This document shows positions 18,900 to 32,000 of a stretch of 64,000 nucleotides of DNA, in pieces. A program made the translations under genes and the position numbers. The first letter of the stretch is position 1; each line of letters starts with the position of its first letter. Where the stretch lies: the NCBI GenBank assembly GCA_021613335.1, contig JAJTWR010000044.1:977501-1041500 (forward strand). The letters are read 5' to 3'. Under the pieces are notes generated by a model. It had not been told where the DNA came from. It saw nothing but the letters and a program-made list of their open reading frames with translations, and made no database searches. The DNA comes from Whitmania pigra (Eukaryota; Annelida; Clitellata; Hirudinida; Haemopidae).

Positions 18900-20127
18900 T
18901 CACTTCTTAGCAAAAGTGATCTTCATGGCACTGTCAGGTGTCAGTTTAAAACCCTGAAGTGCTTCTTTGGCAGCACCAGCTTGGTACTCATTCTCAAACT
19001 CCACGAATGCAATGTCATGCCTCCCTGGCACTAACCTGACCTCCTTGAAACCTGGGAACCTGCAGTCGAAAAATTCATTGTTATACCACATAAGCTTTGA
19101 CGTTGACGTTTTAAATGCAACTCCAGCAATAAAAACAAAGCATGTTTGAAAAACATTGGTTCATAAGTGACTGACCTGTTGAAGAGTACAGAAAGCATCA
19201 TCTCGTTGGTTTCCTCAGGTAAACAGGTGAGGAAGAGAATGTGGTGAGGTGGCTGATCAGGCATCAGAGCTGGATTCGTCTGCTTCTGGGTCGGTTGCAC
19301 TCCTTGTTGGAAAACTTTCGTGGTCTGAGCCTTCTGCTTTCCAAGTTTTTCAGTTGTTGAAGGAGCCCTAAAAATGTTGATATATGAATGAAAATGTTCA
19401 CAATAATTAAAAAGATTGTTCTAATAAGCAACAACCAAACATTTCTTAAACAATAAAAATATTCTATGAAATCGTCTTAAAAACACCAATGTTCCACATC
19501 TGCAATAAAAGGCAAGTAAGCAAGCCTCAGCCAATGTGTGCAGCAAATATATAAACGACTTACTTGACTCCCTTCTTTTTTTTCTTGCCATCATTTTCAT
19601 TGACATAAATCTTCTTTGGTCTCTCCACAAAAGTTCCCTTCATCTTTGCAATCGCATCGGAATCCTTCTTAGCAAACTGGATTCTCTATTTTAACAAAAG
19701 AGAATGGCAAAATTTCAGATACAACAGTTCAAAATGATAATAGATTGAGACAACGTTGACTCTAATGTGTTAAAAGAAAAGCATTTGATGTGCGGTAAGT
19801 CATACCATTGGTTTGTCGTAGAAGGGAAATCCTTGCATGGATCTCAAAGCATTGGTTGCACTGTTAACATCCTTGAAGATGACAAAAGCTTGGCCTTTGG
19901 TTTTTAGGGTTTTCCTTGCAATTATGTCAAGAATTGTACCAAATTGTGAAAAAATTGCATACAACGACTTCTTCAATTCTAAAAAACAAAATCAGTTAAA
20001 TAAACACATTTTGAAAGTAAGAACTAATTTTAATGATTTCTAAACTGTTCCACCAACCATCTTTTTTGATTTTCTCATTCAAGTTATTGACATAAATTGT
20101 GTGATTTGATTGTGCTTCCTGGGTCAT
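18900..20127 (-). CDS. snf: U1A/U2B''-type snRNP protein (SNF), 5 coding exons
   Basis: A spliceosomal protein that binds stem-loops of U1 and/or U2 snRNA. Invertebrates usually have one such protein serving both snRNPs. Exons on the minus strand: 20127-20058, 19978-19806, 19685-19564, 19367-19176, 19059-18900, for 239 codons including the stop, all in phase. RRM1 (about 8-90) has [10 protein letters not shown] and the RNP1 KGQAFVIF typical of the family. A Lys-rich linker ([13 protein letters not shown]) follows, then RRM2 (about 163-238) ending [23 protein letters not shown] acceptor at 20136-20140 and a consensus donor at 20450 indicate a 5'UTR intron of about 310 bp, with the upstream leader exon ending at 20451. 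Its 3' end faces the guanylate cyclase, with only 87 bp between the stop codons. Confidence 0.93.
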
Positions 20128-20499
20128 TGTAAATTCTGAAATAAATAAGTGGATGTTGTACAGAAAATGTTATCAATGAAATATAAGGGTCCTCAATGAA
20201 TCAAAACTGTATAGCTAAAGCTACGAAAAAATTAAAAAAGAGCTTTAACAAAGGCAGAACAATATAATGAATATTTGAATTAATGTGCTAAGCGATGGGA
20301 TAGCTTCGGTCAGAAATAGATTTGCAGTATTAGCTGAACTATAAATACAAGACCAAATCCAAATCATCCTAATAAGATTAATATCGTCAAATGCCAAATA
20401 AGTTATTTAATTTTTTCGCAAATATAACATAAAATATTTTGTATACTTACGCTCTTTTCTTTTTGAAGTTAAGAAGAATGGGCGATACACTTATGTTCC

Positions 20500-21840
20500 A
20501 AACAAAGAATTGCTATTATCGTTTAATAAAACCAATGTTACACATTTTTATTGCACTGTAAAATAGATGATAAGTAAGTTAATACAATTTTAATAATACC
20601 TAATATATATTTAATAATTATTTTTTATTTAGTTTTACAATAATTATACTAAATCTGCTGGTAATAATATTTTGGTAATGCGATAAATTTTTAGTAACCT
20701 GGTTTTACCTGCGGCTAGTTTTAGTTTAGACCACACTGGTCCAGTGTGGTTTCATCACTATTTTGAAAACTTCTCAGTCTTGAACATACAACACTGCTTT
20801 TTGGCTTTTATCTTTTCGTCAGAAACTCTCATCTCTGATGTAATTTAATTACTATGAATAGTTGTTTATTTAGTATTAATAATCTAATGTTAAATATAAT
20901 ATTTTTTAAATCACCATAGAATAAACCCGTGTTTCAGTTCAAGATATAAAACTACAAAAAAAGTTCAAAATTGAATGTAATATTAAAGAAAAACGGAGAT
21001 TTCCAACATATTAATGCATCACTTGAGTATTCTCATTGAAAGCCAAGCAGCATACATCAGGATTTATTCATCCAAGAAGTGCTACGATAAGAGTATTGTT
21101 TGATTTTATTTGTATTTTTTTATTAACCAGCATTGAATTGAAGATATTTCTTATTTCGAGCTGTAAGAGTTTGTATTTACGGATTCACGGATTCGATTCC
21201 TAAGATTGTTAGAAGTGAATATAAATGCAAATAAACTCATCAAAAACATTTAAATGCAGCATTATCATTTAAGTGTTGTAGAATCAATTATCATTTTATT
21301 ACAAACAATTTAGTAGACCTGACACTCACGGTTGAAACAAATCATGCGATCACCATATCAACAAACCATCAATTTCAGAGGCTGACGTGTTCGCGAATGA
21401 TTGGAATTGTTTATGTTTGTTTAATTACACTTAAATTCGTTTATGTTGAGAGCTAGGCTGTATTTGTTTTCCTACTTTGTTATCGTTCTCATCATTTTAA
21501 TCTTCAACCTAATAATTCTCGATGAGTTTTCAAAACGAAGAGGATTGAATACTCCGATAAGATGACATTGATTTTATTTGATTAAGTGGCTTGAGAATTA
21601 ATAAAATCAGATAATAAGCGCACCGAAACGATCATGGTGCTATGCTCAAATGGTGGGATCATAACTCCTCGCAAAATCTCGTCTTGTTTCTCACGTTCAT
21701 CTCTTATAGATAGCTTATTAGAAATTCGATTAAGAAAGGAACGCAGTCCATCAAGAGGGTTAATGATCGGCACTTGTGCCCATAAAGATCCCCAATGGAT
21801 TTTAAATGGATATCTGGGCTGAGTTGATCTGCCTCTCGCG
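20500..21840. other. Intergenic AT-rich region
   Basis: No exon was recognised. A perfect 10-bp inverted repeat with a 1-nt centre (ACCACACTGG T CCAGTGTGGT) lies at 20730-20750, about 280 bp upstream of the snf leader exon. Confidence 0.5.
20730..20750. repeat. Perfect 21-bp hairpin / palindromic site
   Basis: ACCACACTGG, a single T, then CCAGTGTGGT form a perfect inverted repeat. It could be a dimeric transcription-factor site for the snf promoter or the tip of a small element; nothing decides between these. Confidence 0.6.
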
Positions 21841-22963
21841 CAGGGGCGCAACCAGCGAAAAATGCTGGGGGGGGGCTCAAGTTTAGAAAAGCCCGACGCA
21901 GTCGAAAAATTTTTGAAACTGTTCAAATCAATACTACTAGTTTTAATTAATAAAGAATTAAAGATAGAACTGATTATTATTATAAATTTTTATTTATAAG
22001 TCTGCAGTCTTTTTTTGTATCTTTAATAATTTATTAATGAGCTTGACTATCTTCTGTTTCAAAGTTTCAAGCCAGTTAAAGCAACTGTAAAAAAAAACAG
22101 TTTAAAACAATTTTGAAATGTTGTAGTCTAAATTACATTTTGATGTGTTTGCAGTTACAAAATAATTTTTCGATCAGTCTGTGAAAATCTGTTCACCATT
22201 TTATTTACTGGAAGAAGTGCAGTAGTTGTTTTGTTCACAGATATTCTCAATAAACTTTGCAAACGACAGGCAGACATAGTCGTCCCAAGATGACTTTTAA
22301 TAAGGCGAAGTTTAGAAAAGGCCCTTTCTGCATCTGATGATGTAAATGTCTGAGTAAGAGCAACATCGAGTATATGCAACTCGGGCTGAATGCTTGTGGC
22401 ACAGAAAAGATCTTGCAGTTCGATACATGCATTGGCTGATCAGCACGTAAACTTGTCGATGTGAATTGGAGCTGTCTTTGCACAGTTTCAGCGTCTTTTC
22501 CACGAAGGTTGCAGAATTCCGAAAGCTCGGGAGTCATTGTGCCATTCTGCAAAGCATCAAGAGCAGCCAAGGCAAGGTTGTCAAAACGACATTATCTGAT
22601 CATCAGATAACCAGCGAAAAATGCTGGGGGGGGGGGCTCAAGTTTAGACAAGGGACGAAAGCGAAAAATTTTTGAAACTGTTTAAATCAAAACTACCAAT
22701 TATAATTAATAAAGAATTAAAAATAGAACAGATTATTATTATTATGAGTTTGACTATCTTCTGTCTACAGTATTATTTTGTATCTTTAATAATTTATTAA
22801 TGAGTTTGACTATCTTCTGTCTCAAAGTTTCAAACCAGTTAAATCCCCTTACCCCCCCCCCCACCAAAAAAAAACTCATCGGATTTGGAAAAATTGCAGG
22901 GTCTCTCCTATTAGGCCTGGGGGGGGCGCAAGCCCCCCCCTGCCCCCCCTAGTTGCGCCACTG
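21841..22963 (-). mobile_element. hAT transposon relic (ZMYM1/TTF-type transposase), internally duplicated
   Basis: The ends CAGGGGCGCAACCAG and the complement of CTAGTTGCGCCACTG form imperfect terminal inverted repeats, flanked by identical 8-bp duplications CTCTCGCG (21833-21840 and 22964-22971). Minus-strand remnants include the hAT dimerisation motif SSDAERAFSKLRLIKSHL, as in transposases related to ZMYM1/TTF-type zinc-finger proteins. A block starting CCAGCGAAAAATGCTGGGGG occurs at 21852 and again at about 22612, and an ATTTATTAATGAG.TTGACTATCTTCTGT block also recurs, so the element carries an internal duplication. Long G and C runs lie near both ends. Confidence 0.88.
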
Positions 22964-22971
22964 CTCTCGCG

Positions 22972-25900
22972 TAGTAATAAATGTATTTGTATAATTATCA
23001 AATCATTTCTTAAAGTTTTGAACTATTCAGAAATGGAAATAATTTTGCAAAAGTCGATGAGAATTATGATAATGATTGTTATAATCGAAATGGCTAGAAT
23101 GTGAAATGAATACAATAGAAGGCTACGTCTCTCTTTCTAGGTCATAATCATCACCGCTATTTCTCCCTCTTCCTAATCATTATCATCATCATCATCATCA
23201 TCATCAACACCGCCTTCATAAATCATGGAGCCACCGCAGTAGATCTTTGGCGTTCTTGTACAAATTACTCATCAACAAGGATTGGCATTTTCAAAATTAG
23301 TTTCAAAACCAATTTGTTTCCACCACAAAAACACTAGAATGGTTTAAAGAAATACGTCTTTGTTTGTCAGATCAATTGATTATAGATGCTGTTTATGCAA
23401 GACCATTCGTAAAAACGGTGCCAAACCGAGATGAATGGACGAAAGCAACAAAAGTGTCACCTGGAAAAAAAAAGAGACGAGCGAGTGCATTTCCTCGCAT
23501 ATTTCAAATCCCACGTCACTCCATGTAATCCGTGGCAGGCTGCCTTCTTTTGTCCAATAACGAGAGAATGATATTCGCCATTGTTTGTCATCAGCAGGGC
23601 ACCGTTAGACAGGCACTTCACCAGGAAGGCGAAAAAAAAACACACAAGATTGGGACACGCGCCCCCCTCAAAGTGTCGAACTCTGCTCCATTATTAAGCA
23701 TTGTTGGTGTAGAGTGGTGTCGCATTTCGTTGAGCCGTTGCTGGATTTGAATTCAACTCGAGAATTCTTGAATAGATGTCACACCGCCTCAATAGCGATT
23801 TGTCACGTTTAAAAAAAAAAGTATCGAGGACAGATTGAAAAGCATTTTAAGCTCTATTATAAAGAGTTTCGTAATCTTTCATTCCTCATTGAATGAGTCA
23901 GCAATTTGACATCGGCGGTTAGCGAAGACTTTTTTTTAAATTTGATTGCTTTGAAGATCCTTTACAAATTAAACTGTCATTTATTTGATCATATCTCAAA
24001 TAATGTCATTTATTATTTACTATAAATCATCGCTTCAATTTACTTGTTTTCGCAGCGTGTGACTGCCCAGACTACTAAGTGGATTCAATTTGTATAAAAC
24101 TATTTCAGGCACCACTGACGACTATGACAATTATTGTGTAACGGATTGATATTTTTAAGTTTAGAGGCTTGGCAGATTGAAGCTGATCTATAAATAGCCA
24201 TCGTGCCATATGGACGAGTCTCGGGTCATCACTGGTGTCACTGAGGTCTGCACTGCAGGGAGACCTGTCGTAAATATCATGGGATGGAACTCTTATTAGC
24301 TTGCATTGACACCTCGAGCGGTCCTGTTTATCAATTCTAACTATCTAATTAGCGTCCCGCCGTTCAACTGCTCTCGCGGAGGTGATGCAAACTGATCCAA
24401 CCGTTGTTCAGCAAACTTTTTCAGATGAAAAGAAACTTTTGAAGCCAACAAAATCAAATCAAATCAAATGACAACCTGGGAATCCGAGGCGCCAACAATC
24501 TTATCGATCAATCAATTGACGAATAAATCAACACGTTCCCATGACGACAATCGTAGAACGTGACAATGTTGAATAGAGCCGAGGAAATCGATTCACTCAT
24601 TTAAGGAACATAAACTCAACCAGGACCATTAACTCTGATTTATCTCGACCAGCACCTCTCTTTTCGAAATCATTGATTATGCCAATCCTTGACCTTATTG
24701 GCTACATACCGTCGACTTGGCGGGCCACCTGGTGCTAGCATTAATTTCATTCCTTCCATGCTCGATCATCTTTCTTTCCTTCAGCAATTCGTCATCTCGC
24801 CACGCACCATTATCCAGGTCAAAGTGGCTTCACCTCTTGCTGTTTCCTCGAGTCTGACCACGTCAGCCTTCTTAATCTTATCAAATACCACGGGTTGGCA
24901 TGGCAACGGATATTAACATGCAAAACATGGAGCAGCAGGTTGAAAGTGACAGTCAAAATTTCACCATCGGACACGTCGAAGAACTGCTTTTGTTAACCTC
25001 GCAAGAGGAATTTCAACGACGAGAGCCATCCAAGTCGAACATGGCATCCAACTCGAGGTAGGAGGTGCCGGCCTCATGGGGAGATGGTAATGAGGCATCG
25101 GATGGAGTGACCTCTCATCGTGCCACTGATCAACAGGGTCATTATCGATGAAATTGAATCGGTGCCACAACAAATCGCTATTGCAGAACTACGGAACTAC
25201 TAGGACGATGAAGCGGAGGTCTGATCCCCCTCGCTAGCCTATATCCAATATCTCAAACGGTGATAGCTAGACGATCGAATGATGGAATTATTTTTCCAGA
25301 TAACGCAGCTTTCCTGTCAACGCTTGAGTGGAAAAATTCTCGATAAAAATCCTGCACCTGGTACCCCATTATCACTTGTTCGGAATGAGCGTATTTCAAG
25401 CACCAAATATCCATCACCGCTTATCTCACCATCGCGACCATCCATCCTGTGAACATCAACCGAGTTGTTGTTCATCCTGGAACTACTTACTCATCCGCAT
25501 GCGTGCGAACCCGGTTCGTGCAGAGTTTCCAAGAGCCGTTTTCCTGCACGAAGCAGAAATAAAACGCTACTGACAGATACGGTCCACTAAGAACTTAAGA
25601 TCTCCAACAGAAGCGAAACATATGCTGCAGACTGTTTGGGCATTCCATAATAAACAATTGATATAACCTTTCAGTTACTTATCAACTTAAAAGGAGATCT
25701 GATCTCCGACCCAGTACTTTGAAGCAGGAATCAAGCCAACTGGATCGGGATGATTTACAGCCTCATCATCTCATCAAAGAGCTTCCCAAAATGACAGACG
25801 AAAGGAAATGAATTTAAATTCTATTGTGTAACTCAAATAAAATAAATTGACTAAATAGGTAACGTATCGATCACGCAAACATGCGCATAGAACAAATGCT

Positions 25901-27474
25901 GCCTGGATCCCCACATAAAATAAAATTCCATTAAAAATGAAAAGGCGTACAATTCTTAAATAATCGATAAATAGTCAGCATGTCGTTCAGATGTAGACCT
26001 TGAGAGTATGTACAATTAGAAAAAAAAGAGTATTGAAGTTCAAAACGGAGGGCTGTCTTCTCCCGGCCTGATGGTCACTCTCATTCACAACCTGCAAGGA
26101 AACAAACATGACGTAAGCATCAAACAACAAACATCAAAAGGACCTCCCGCAGAGCATAAAAGAATCCTTTCATTAGACACACGCCTTCTCGCAATGTTTG
26201 GTCAAGCTCTCTCGGCGCCAGATAAAGCTGGAGATTGTAGATTTATCGATGCTCCACGAACATACGGCCCCAATTAGGTGATCAATTTGTATGAAAGTAG
26301 AGCTTCTTATTTATTATTATCATCCCTTATCACCTTAATTAGCATTTCTCTGCGGGAGGCCATAATTGGATCTGCATCACTAAACACTAATTGATGCAAT
26401 CAAACAATTTTATTCTATTTTCATATTTTTATAATAATTTCGATAAAAATGCATGGAAATCATTCAGGTGGCAGATATCTTAATAGGAACATTTGGTCAC
26501 AAGGAGTACAAAGGATTGCGTAACGGACACGAAGAGAATGGAATACTAATGAAGCATAAAAACACATCCGGAGAACAAATTTAGCTACAAAGCAGGAAGA
26601 GTTGCATAACTTGCCAGCGTTGGGGGAGGGCGAGACACGAGGAAACGCATTATCTCAGGATACTTGGACACCAGGATATTCCCAAGATGGAAACAAATGG
26701 CTCGGGACTTCAATGGTTGTTTTGATAAGAAAGAAAGCTGGCGAAGCAACATCTTGTGATGTGTGTTCACAGAAAGCAGGAAGCGAAGATGAAAGGATCC
26801 TGGAAAAGAATAAATTAAAAACAATTGTCCGAGCCTGTTCGCGTGTGAAAGACAGCCCATCAAAGACCTCATAGTTGAAAGATTCATGATCAGAAGAAAA
26901 TAAAACCATTCCATTCGTCTCAACCATTCTCGTCCATGTGCGCACGCTCGCACAATCACGACACACATGCTTGTGCGTGTGTAGAAGCAGCCACGATGAA
27001 TGAATGAATGAATGTATCCAGGCACCGACAACAAACCCCGACTCGAAAGTTGAATGGCTGGATGGTCAGCGTACACATGAGGTCACCTTGGATTGAATTT
27101 TGACAGCCTTAAACCTGATACCCTTACCGCGTACGCAACAAAGACTTTTGACGCATGTCGAACACGAGCACATCAAAGAAGGCCCAGTGCAAGGGGGAAT
27201 GATCAATCTCTATAATTGCATTAGCAATTGATTTATAAGCCAATTAAGGACATCTGTCAATACCCATGAAATTCTAGAAGAGATGAGGTTAGAAAAGTCT
27301 CCAACTGGAACAAACTTCCCCTTTTAAAGTAAATGGTGAGATATTCTGTAAAACCTCGACGTTGTAAGTCGTACCAAGACACAAAGGAGAGGCCAAGGAC
27401 AAGCTTTGTGAGCGTAAAAATTGCAGCAAAAACATAACAACATCCTTAAACTCTGACTCACCAAAACACACGCG
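22972..27474. other. 4.5-kb intergenic region, no recognised gene
   Basis: I read both strands for exons and found none I could tie to a family. There is a short (ATC)n tract at about 23178-23204. The part at about 24300-25600 looks less AT-rich than its surroundings and lacks long frames. It could be regulatory DNA, a non-coding RNA or a worn-out repeat, and the sequence alone does not say which. Confidence 0.4.
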
Positions 27475-28869
27475 TTACGACAACATCAGCGTTGAAACGT
27501 GAACATATTCTGGAGTATGCGATGATGATGATGATGACGACGACGATGCAGACTTGGTCGTTGAACAACTGGGACGTTTGATCGTCTTGAAGAAATCTGG
27601 AAGTTAATAAGAAGTAAGATTTTATTCAGACCAGAGATAGATAGAACATTTGGACCTGCAACAAAATGAAGTGAAGAAAAATGTGATTTATTTTGCTTCT
27701 AGAGCTGATATTATCAGCCCGTGTCAGGCAATTTAGCTGTCATTCTTGGCTTGGGGCTAAAACCTCGTGGAGAAATTAATTTCACTGCTCAGTCCTCTCA
27801 AGCGTGATTTATGCTGACCTAGAGGAAACCAACAACCCTGCAACATAGCACGTCAGTTATTTAGCGCACTTTACTGAGATGTGCCAACAGCAGCACCGGT
27901 CTTGGCCGTGATTCCCTCCAGGGTGCCTGCAATCGGCAGGAAGCTCATAAATCCTGAGCAACAGCAGGCGAGCAAACACAGCAGCCCGGTTAATGAATGG
28001 ATAGAATGCAGAGGTAGGACATCCTCCCTTCGCATGACAATTGAAGGTTGCTGCAGTTGTATTTGCTGCACTGCAAGCACAACAAAGCCATTGTTCACTG
28101 GAAGATGCTCAATGCAGCTGCATGTGCTGCAGTGTTTACAAACTGATGAGCAGATAGATACATACTGGATGGTCTCACTGATAGATAACATCTCTCTTGC
28201 TTCATTGTAATTGCACTATTTAGTTTGTTTCTTAACTCTTACAATATAATCTGATGCATATCTTGTTTCAAAGATCATTTCATCAGAATTATTCATTTCG
28301 TCCTTTACTTAAAAATAATTATATGAGCTATAAAATTACTTATTTACTCAACTATTAAAATTGCAACTGAGTTTATCCTAAGAATGACTTTACCTACACT
28401 ACCTAGTAACTTTGTAAACATTTTTTAAAAGGCATGCAGCTAGAGACTCAATCTTAACAATGCTAATAACCCAGATAAACTTAAAGTACATTTCACACTT
28501 ACCATGTAAAATTGTCTGGTGGGACTTTTTCTGCTGGTTCTTGTAAGGGTGAAATGAGCCTTTTCTGTTCATCTTGTTTCTTAGTTTTCCTGAAGTCTCA
28601 AAGTTGACTGTGGATGTGGCAGAATTTTCAAGATCCCTGATTACAGGTGTCCAGTTATATCTTCCCTTCAGAGGCAAACCTTTTACAAAGTCAAAGTTCC
28701 ACTTCTCGATTTTTTTCTGGAGTAGTGAGTTGAAATTATTGTCCAGCTCGACTTTGAGATCCTGCTTGTCATTGGTAGCGACACATTCATCATCCGAGTC
28801 TACGAACAATTTTCTACAAACTTTCGACTTTCGAAGTTCAACATCTTCCCTCTCGACAGTGACAACCAT
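27475..28869 (-). CDS. CIP/KIP-family CDK inhibitor (p21/p27/Dacapo-like), 2 exons
   Basis: These proteins bind and inhibit cyclin-CDK complexes in the nucleus to stop the cell cycle. Exons on the minus strand: 28869-28503 and 27596-27475, 163 codons including the stop. The inhibitory domain shows the cyclin-binding RxL core CRKLF (18-22), then a linker helix, then the CDK-binding WNFDF (57-61) and KGRYNW (68-73). Joining the exons gives QTILHDFF at 118-125, a textbook PIP box for binding PCNA, followed by KTIKRPS, with Lys at the +4 position (129) and a likely nuclear signal. The tail has a Ser run encoded by TCG/TCA repeats and a TP site (HTPEYV) that could be a CDK phosphodegron. The second exon was chosen by acceptor, phase and this motif; an additional exon in the 0.9-kb intron cannot be excluded. 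Confidence 0.87.
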
Positions 28870-28994
28870 TTTCTTATGACAAATTAATCTTAAATCTTAA
28901 AATCTTTAATAAAACGTCATAGAATCGACAACAACCCGCTACGAAATCTACCACCAGCACGCCAACAACAAACTGAACCAAACCATTGCGAGTT

Positions 28995-29038
28995 CTATTT
29001 ATAGCACAGACCGTTTGATTGGCAGCTGAACAGCCAAT
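28995..29038 (-). promoter_or_regulatory. TATA box with E-box between inverted CCAAT motifs (CDK inhibitor promoter)
   Basis: On the minus strand TATAAATAG (29003-28995) lies about 126 nt before the CDK inhibitor start codon. Just upstream, ATTGGC (29018-29023) and GCCAAT (29033-29038) face each other around the E-box CAGCTG (29023-29028). Spacing fits a TATA promoter with a proximal bHLH/NF-Y type element. Function is inferred. Confidence 0.65.
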
Positions 29039-29059
29039 GGCAATGAAGTATTTTAAACC

Positions 29060-32000
29060 GACCTATTCGTAGGTAAAAACAACTTCAACTTTTAATGCTA
29101 CGTATTTTTGAAGATGAATCAGTGTTTATAAAAAGATCCTTCGAATAATTAATTTCTGCGATGAGATACACTTTTCGTAGATCGCAATGTATCATTCCAG
29201 CAAGATGCAATCATGAAATTCCTATCTAATTATTCGAGAATATTAAGTACCAACCAGGCATGTCATTAAACATTGCTGATGTATCACCTTAAATCCAATT
29301 TGCCACTACGTGACATTAAAACGCTGAAAGATTTTAAAAATGATGTGATTTATTTGAATTAACGATAATCCAATTGATTCGGTTCAAATAGAAATTCTGT
29401 CGTTGTTGAAGAGAAATGCAGCTTATTTTTCAACTTAGTGCTAATGTCGGGTGCTTCAAAAGTTAGCCGATAATGTTTCATTTCTTAATGCGTTCCAATC
29501 AATTACCCCATTACAGCGTCTTTCTGCTGCTTTTGACATCTTATACTCTTTGGAGAGTTTAATTTTGAAACTAAATCAAGATGACGTGACAAGTTAATTG
29601 ACCTTCATCACAATTTGTATTTCATCCATGTTTTTAACTTGTTGAATTTTAAAGTTAATAAATGCTATAAAAATATTTATTTTGAAATTAAAAACTAAAT
29701 CACATCAAGTTAATCTGTGAACAACTTTGTATTAATCCCTTGTTTAATTAGCCCGGAATAAGCCATCAAAGATACCATCTGAGTATCATTCAAGAATTAT
29801 TTGCATGCGGTTTGTTTGGAGATAAAAGTCTGTTTGGGTGTAATTACATAAACAATTCCTCGTGCCGGGACGGTAAAGACCGTTTATCAATAATAAACTT
29901 CTTCATACAGAATTTATATTTGTTACATCATCATGACACTTAGAAGCTTTATGGTGAAAACATTATCCAAGATTTGTTTTTCACATATTTCAGCGAAAGG
30001 CTTTCGATTGTATAAACCAATTAATTCTCTTTTTCGCAAGTTATTATCTCAATTTTTGTGCTTCTTAATAACTACTGCATACCATTGACTTTCAGTCGGC
30101 AGCGATTATGTGAAGCTCTCCCGCTTTTCCAGAGAATCCCGTATGTAAACATCTGGATTGTACCAGCATAAATTAATGATGGTCTATGATTACGGGTGTT
30201 ATCAGCCAAGGACAGGAGTTAATTTGTGACCTCATGGATTTGAAATAGATTTCGTATTTATGATTTGTTTATTTTTATGGACGATTTGAAATATAGATAT
30301 AATAAATGTCTAAGTTTTTAGAAATGATTAAAATAATGGATATAAAATTATAGTAATACACATAAATTATTATAAAATGATGATGAAATATGGATATAAC
30401 ATTATAATCATTTCTAAAAACTTAGACGCTCAAATTCATCTCATTGTCATAACTCAACAGGCACATCCAGTGCTGAATGTTTCTCAGTTTCATGAAACGC
30501 CCCCGAAATACCATTGTCTTGTTTTGTCGGCCTTCCGTGAAAATCAAGTATGGCCAGGAGTCGGAAACTAATTTTTTGAATGTGACTCATTATGAAACAA
30601 AGAAACGGCTAAGACAAATGTTGCCTGATGAATGATCACAAGAATAACGTTTTGCCTTAGGAAATAATAACAATAAATATTAATAGTTGCTGATAATGTT
30701 CAGAATAATATCTATTGCTTCCAGCAATAAAACATTGTAATGTAGCCTATTGTGGGAAAATTACAGTTTTTGCTAAGCAATTTTGTTACAGAATTTCAAG
30801 TAAATAATGGGTAATAACGTTTTTAATATTTACAGATTTGAGACAAGAGTTTTTAATTTCATTCTAGCGGTGTTAAACGGTGCTTCTTCTACCAAAAACC
30901 TTCTTAAAAAGATTGTATTTCTTTGGAAACCGTTAAGGATGTTCTGCCGCAGCAGGTTGCTGTATGAATTCAAAATCATACTAATCATGCTTCCTTATGT
31001 CAATGTGTTTACATATTCGTGTAAACCAATAACGAATGACATATAGTGTCGATGATAATGTGTAAGCTTAAATGTAGCACCATATTTGACGACACGAAAT
31101 ACGAAATGATCCGTCTCCATAGCAACCATGATGAATCCTTGGCACAACGTTAAGTACGACGCATGGGTCTTCCCTCACCTAACATCATATCATTTTATTT
31201 CATTAAGGGTATTAAATTGTAACAAACTATTTTTTAAATTGTGTTAACGAACCCCTAAAGGTGGAAAAGATGGAAAGGTGATCTTCTTCGAACAAGAAAA
31301 TGTAGCAGTCAGACGCCAAAGAAGCTGATCCTAAAGAAAACCTCTATAATATAATTTAGAATAAAAATTTAGATACGAATACTTTACTAGACTCAATGAG
31401 AAGATGTAAAATTGTTGTTTTGATTGTCCTCCGATCAAGGCATTTATGCCCTGTGCAGACGTTGCCAGAACATTTTGACTTCTTTGACTGGGAACACTAG
31501 CGCTCAGAGTTTGACTGTTCTTTAGATTGAGTATCTAGCAAATTTTCTGTAGGACCTAAAAAATATTAACCCCAATTAAATATCACTAAAGTTGACAAAA
31601 CCCACTATTATAGCTGAAATGCACTCCTATTTTCAACCTATGGTTAAGGAAGTAGATGTAACTCAATCTTAGACAAAACAAGTAATGATTTCAAACATTT
31701 GACCCAAGAGGTTAAGCACCGTAGTAGAGAAATCATTGGTTGCTATGTCGCTGGTTCAACCAAATTTTGTTATTAAGTTTTGGCTTCCAAAGTTGACATT
31801 CTGTCATTTAAGGCATCATTACGTGCAGTCGAACTAAGAAAATTAATTTTGATAACAAAACCTCAGCAAAGACTACCTTTGCTAACATGCAAGTTATAAC
31901 AATAATAAAATATTGGTATAGGCCAATAGTTCATATGTAGAATATCAGTATCAGGATGTCAGTAAAACTCCATAAAGTTTGAGCAATAGTTAGTAACAAT

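Noticed and set aside
24300..25600. Less AT-rich block that looked as if it might be a gene
   Set aside because: No long frame and no family motif on either strand.
27871..28210. Overlapping frames of about 106-109 codons on both strands with Cys-rich segments
   Set aside because: They lie in the CDK inhibitor intron, resemble no family I know, and have no supporting splice structure.
31128..31340. Possible small gene near the X-box (frames starting MMNPWHNVKYD and containing KDGKVIFFEQENVAV)
   Set aside because: I could not join the pieces in a single consistent phase, and no family was recognised.
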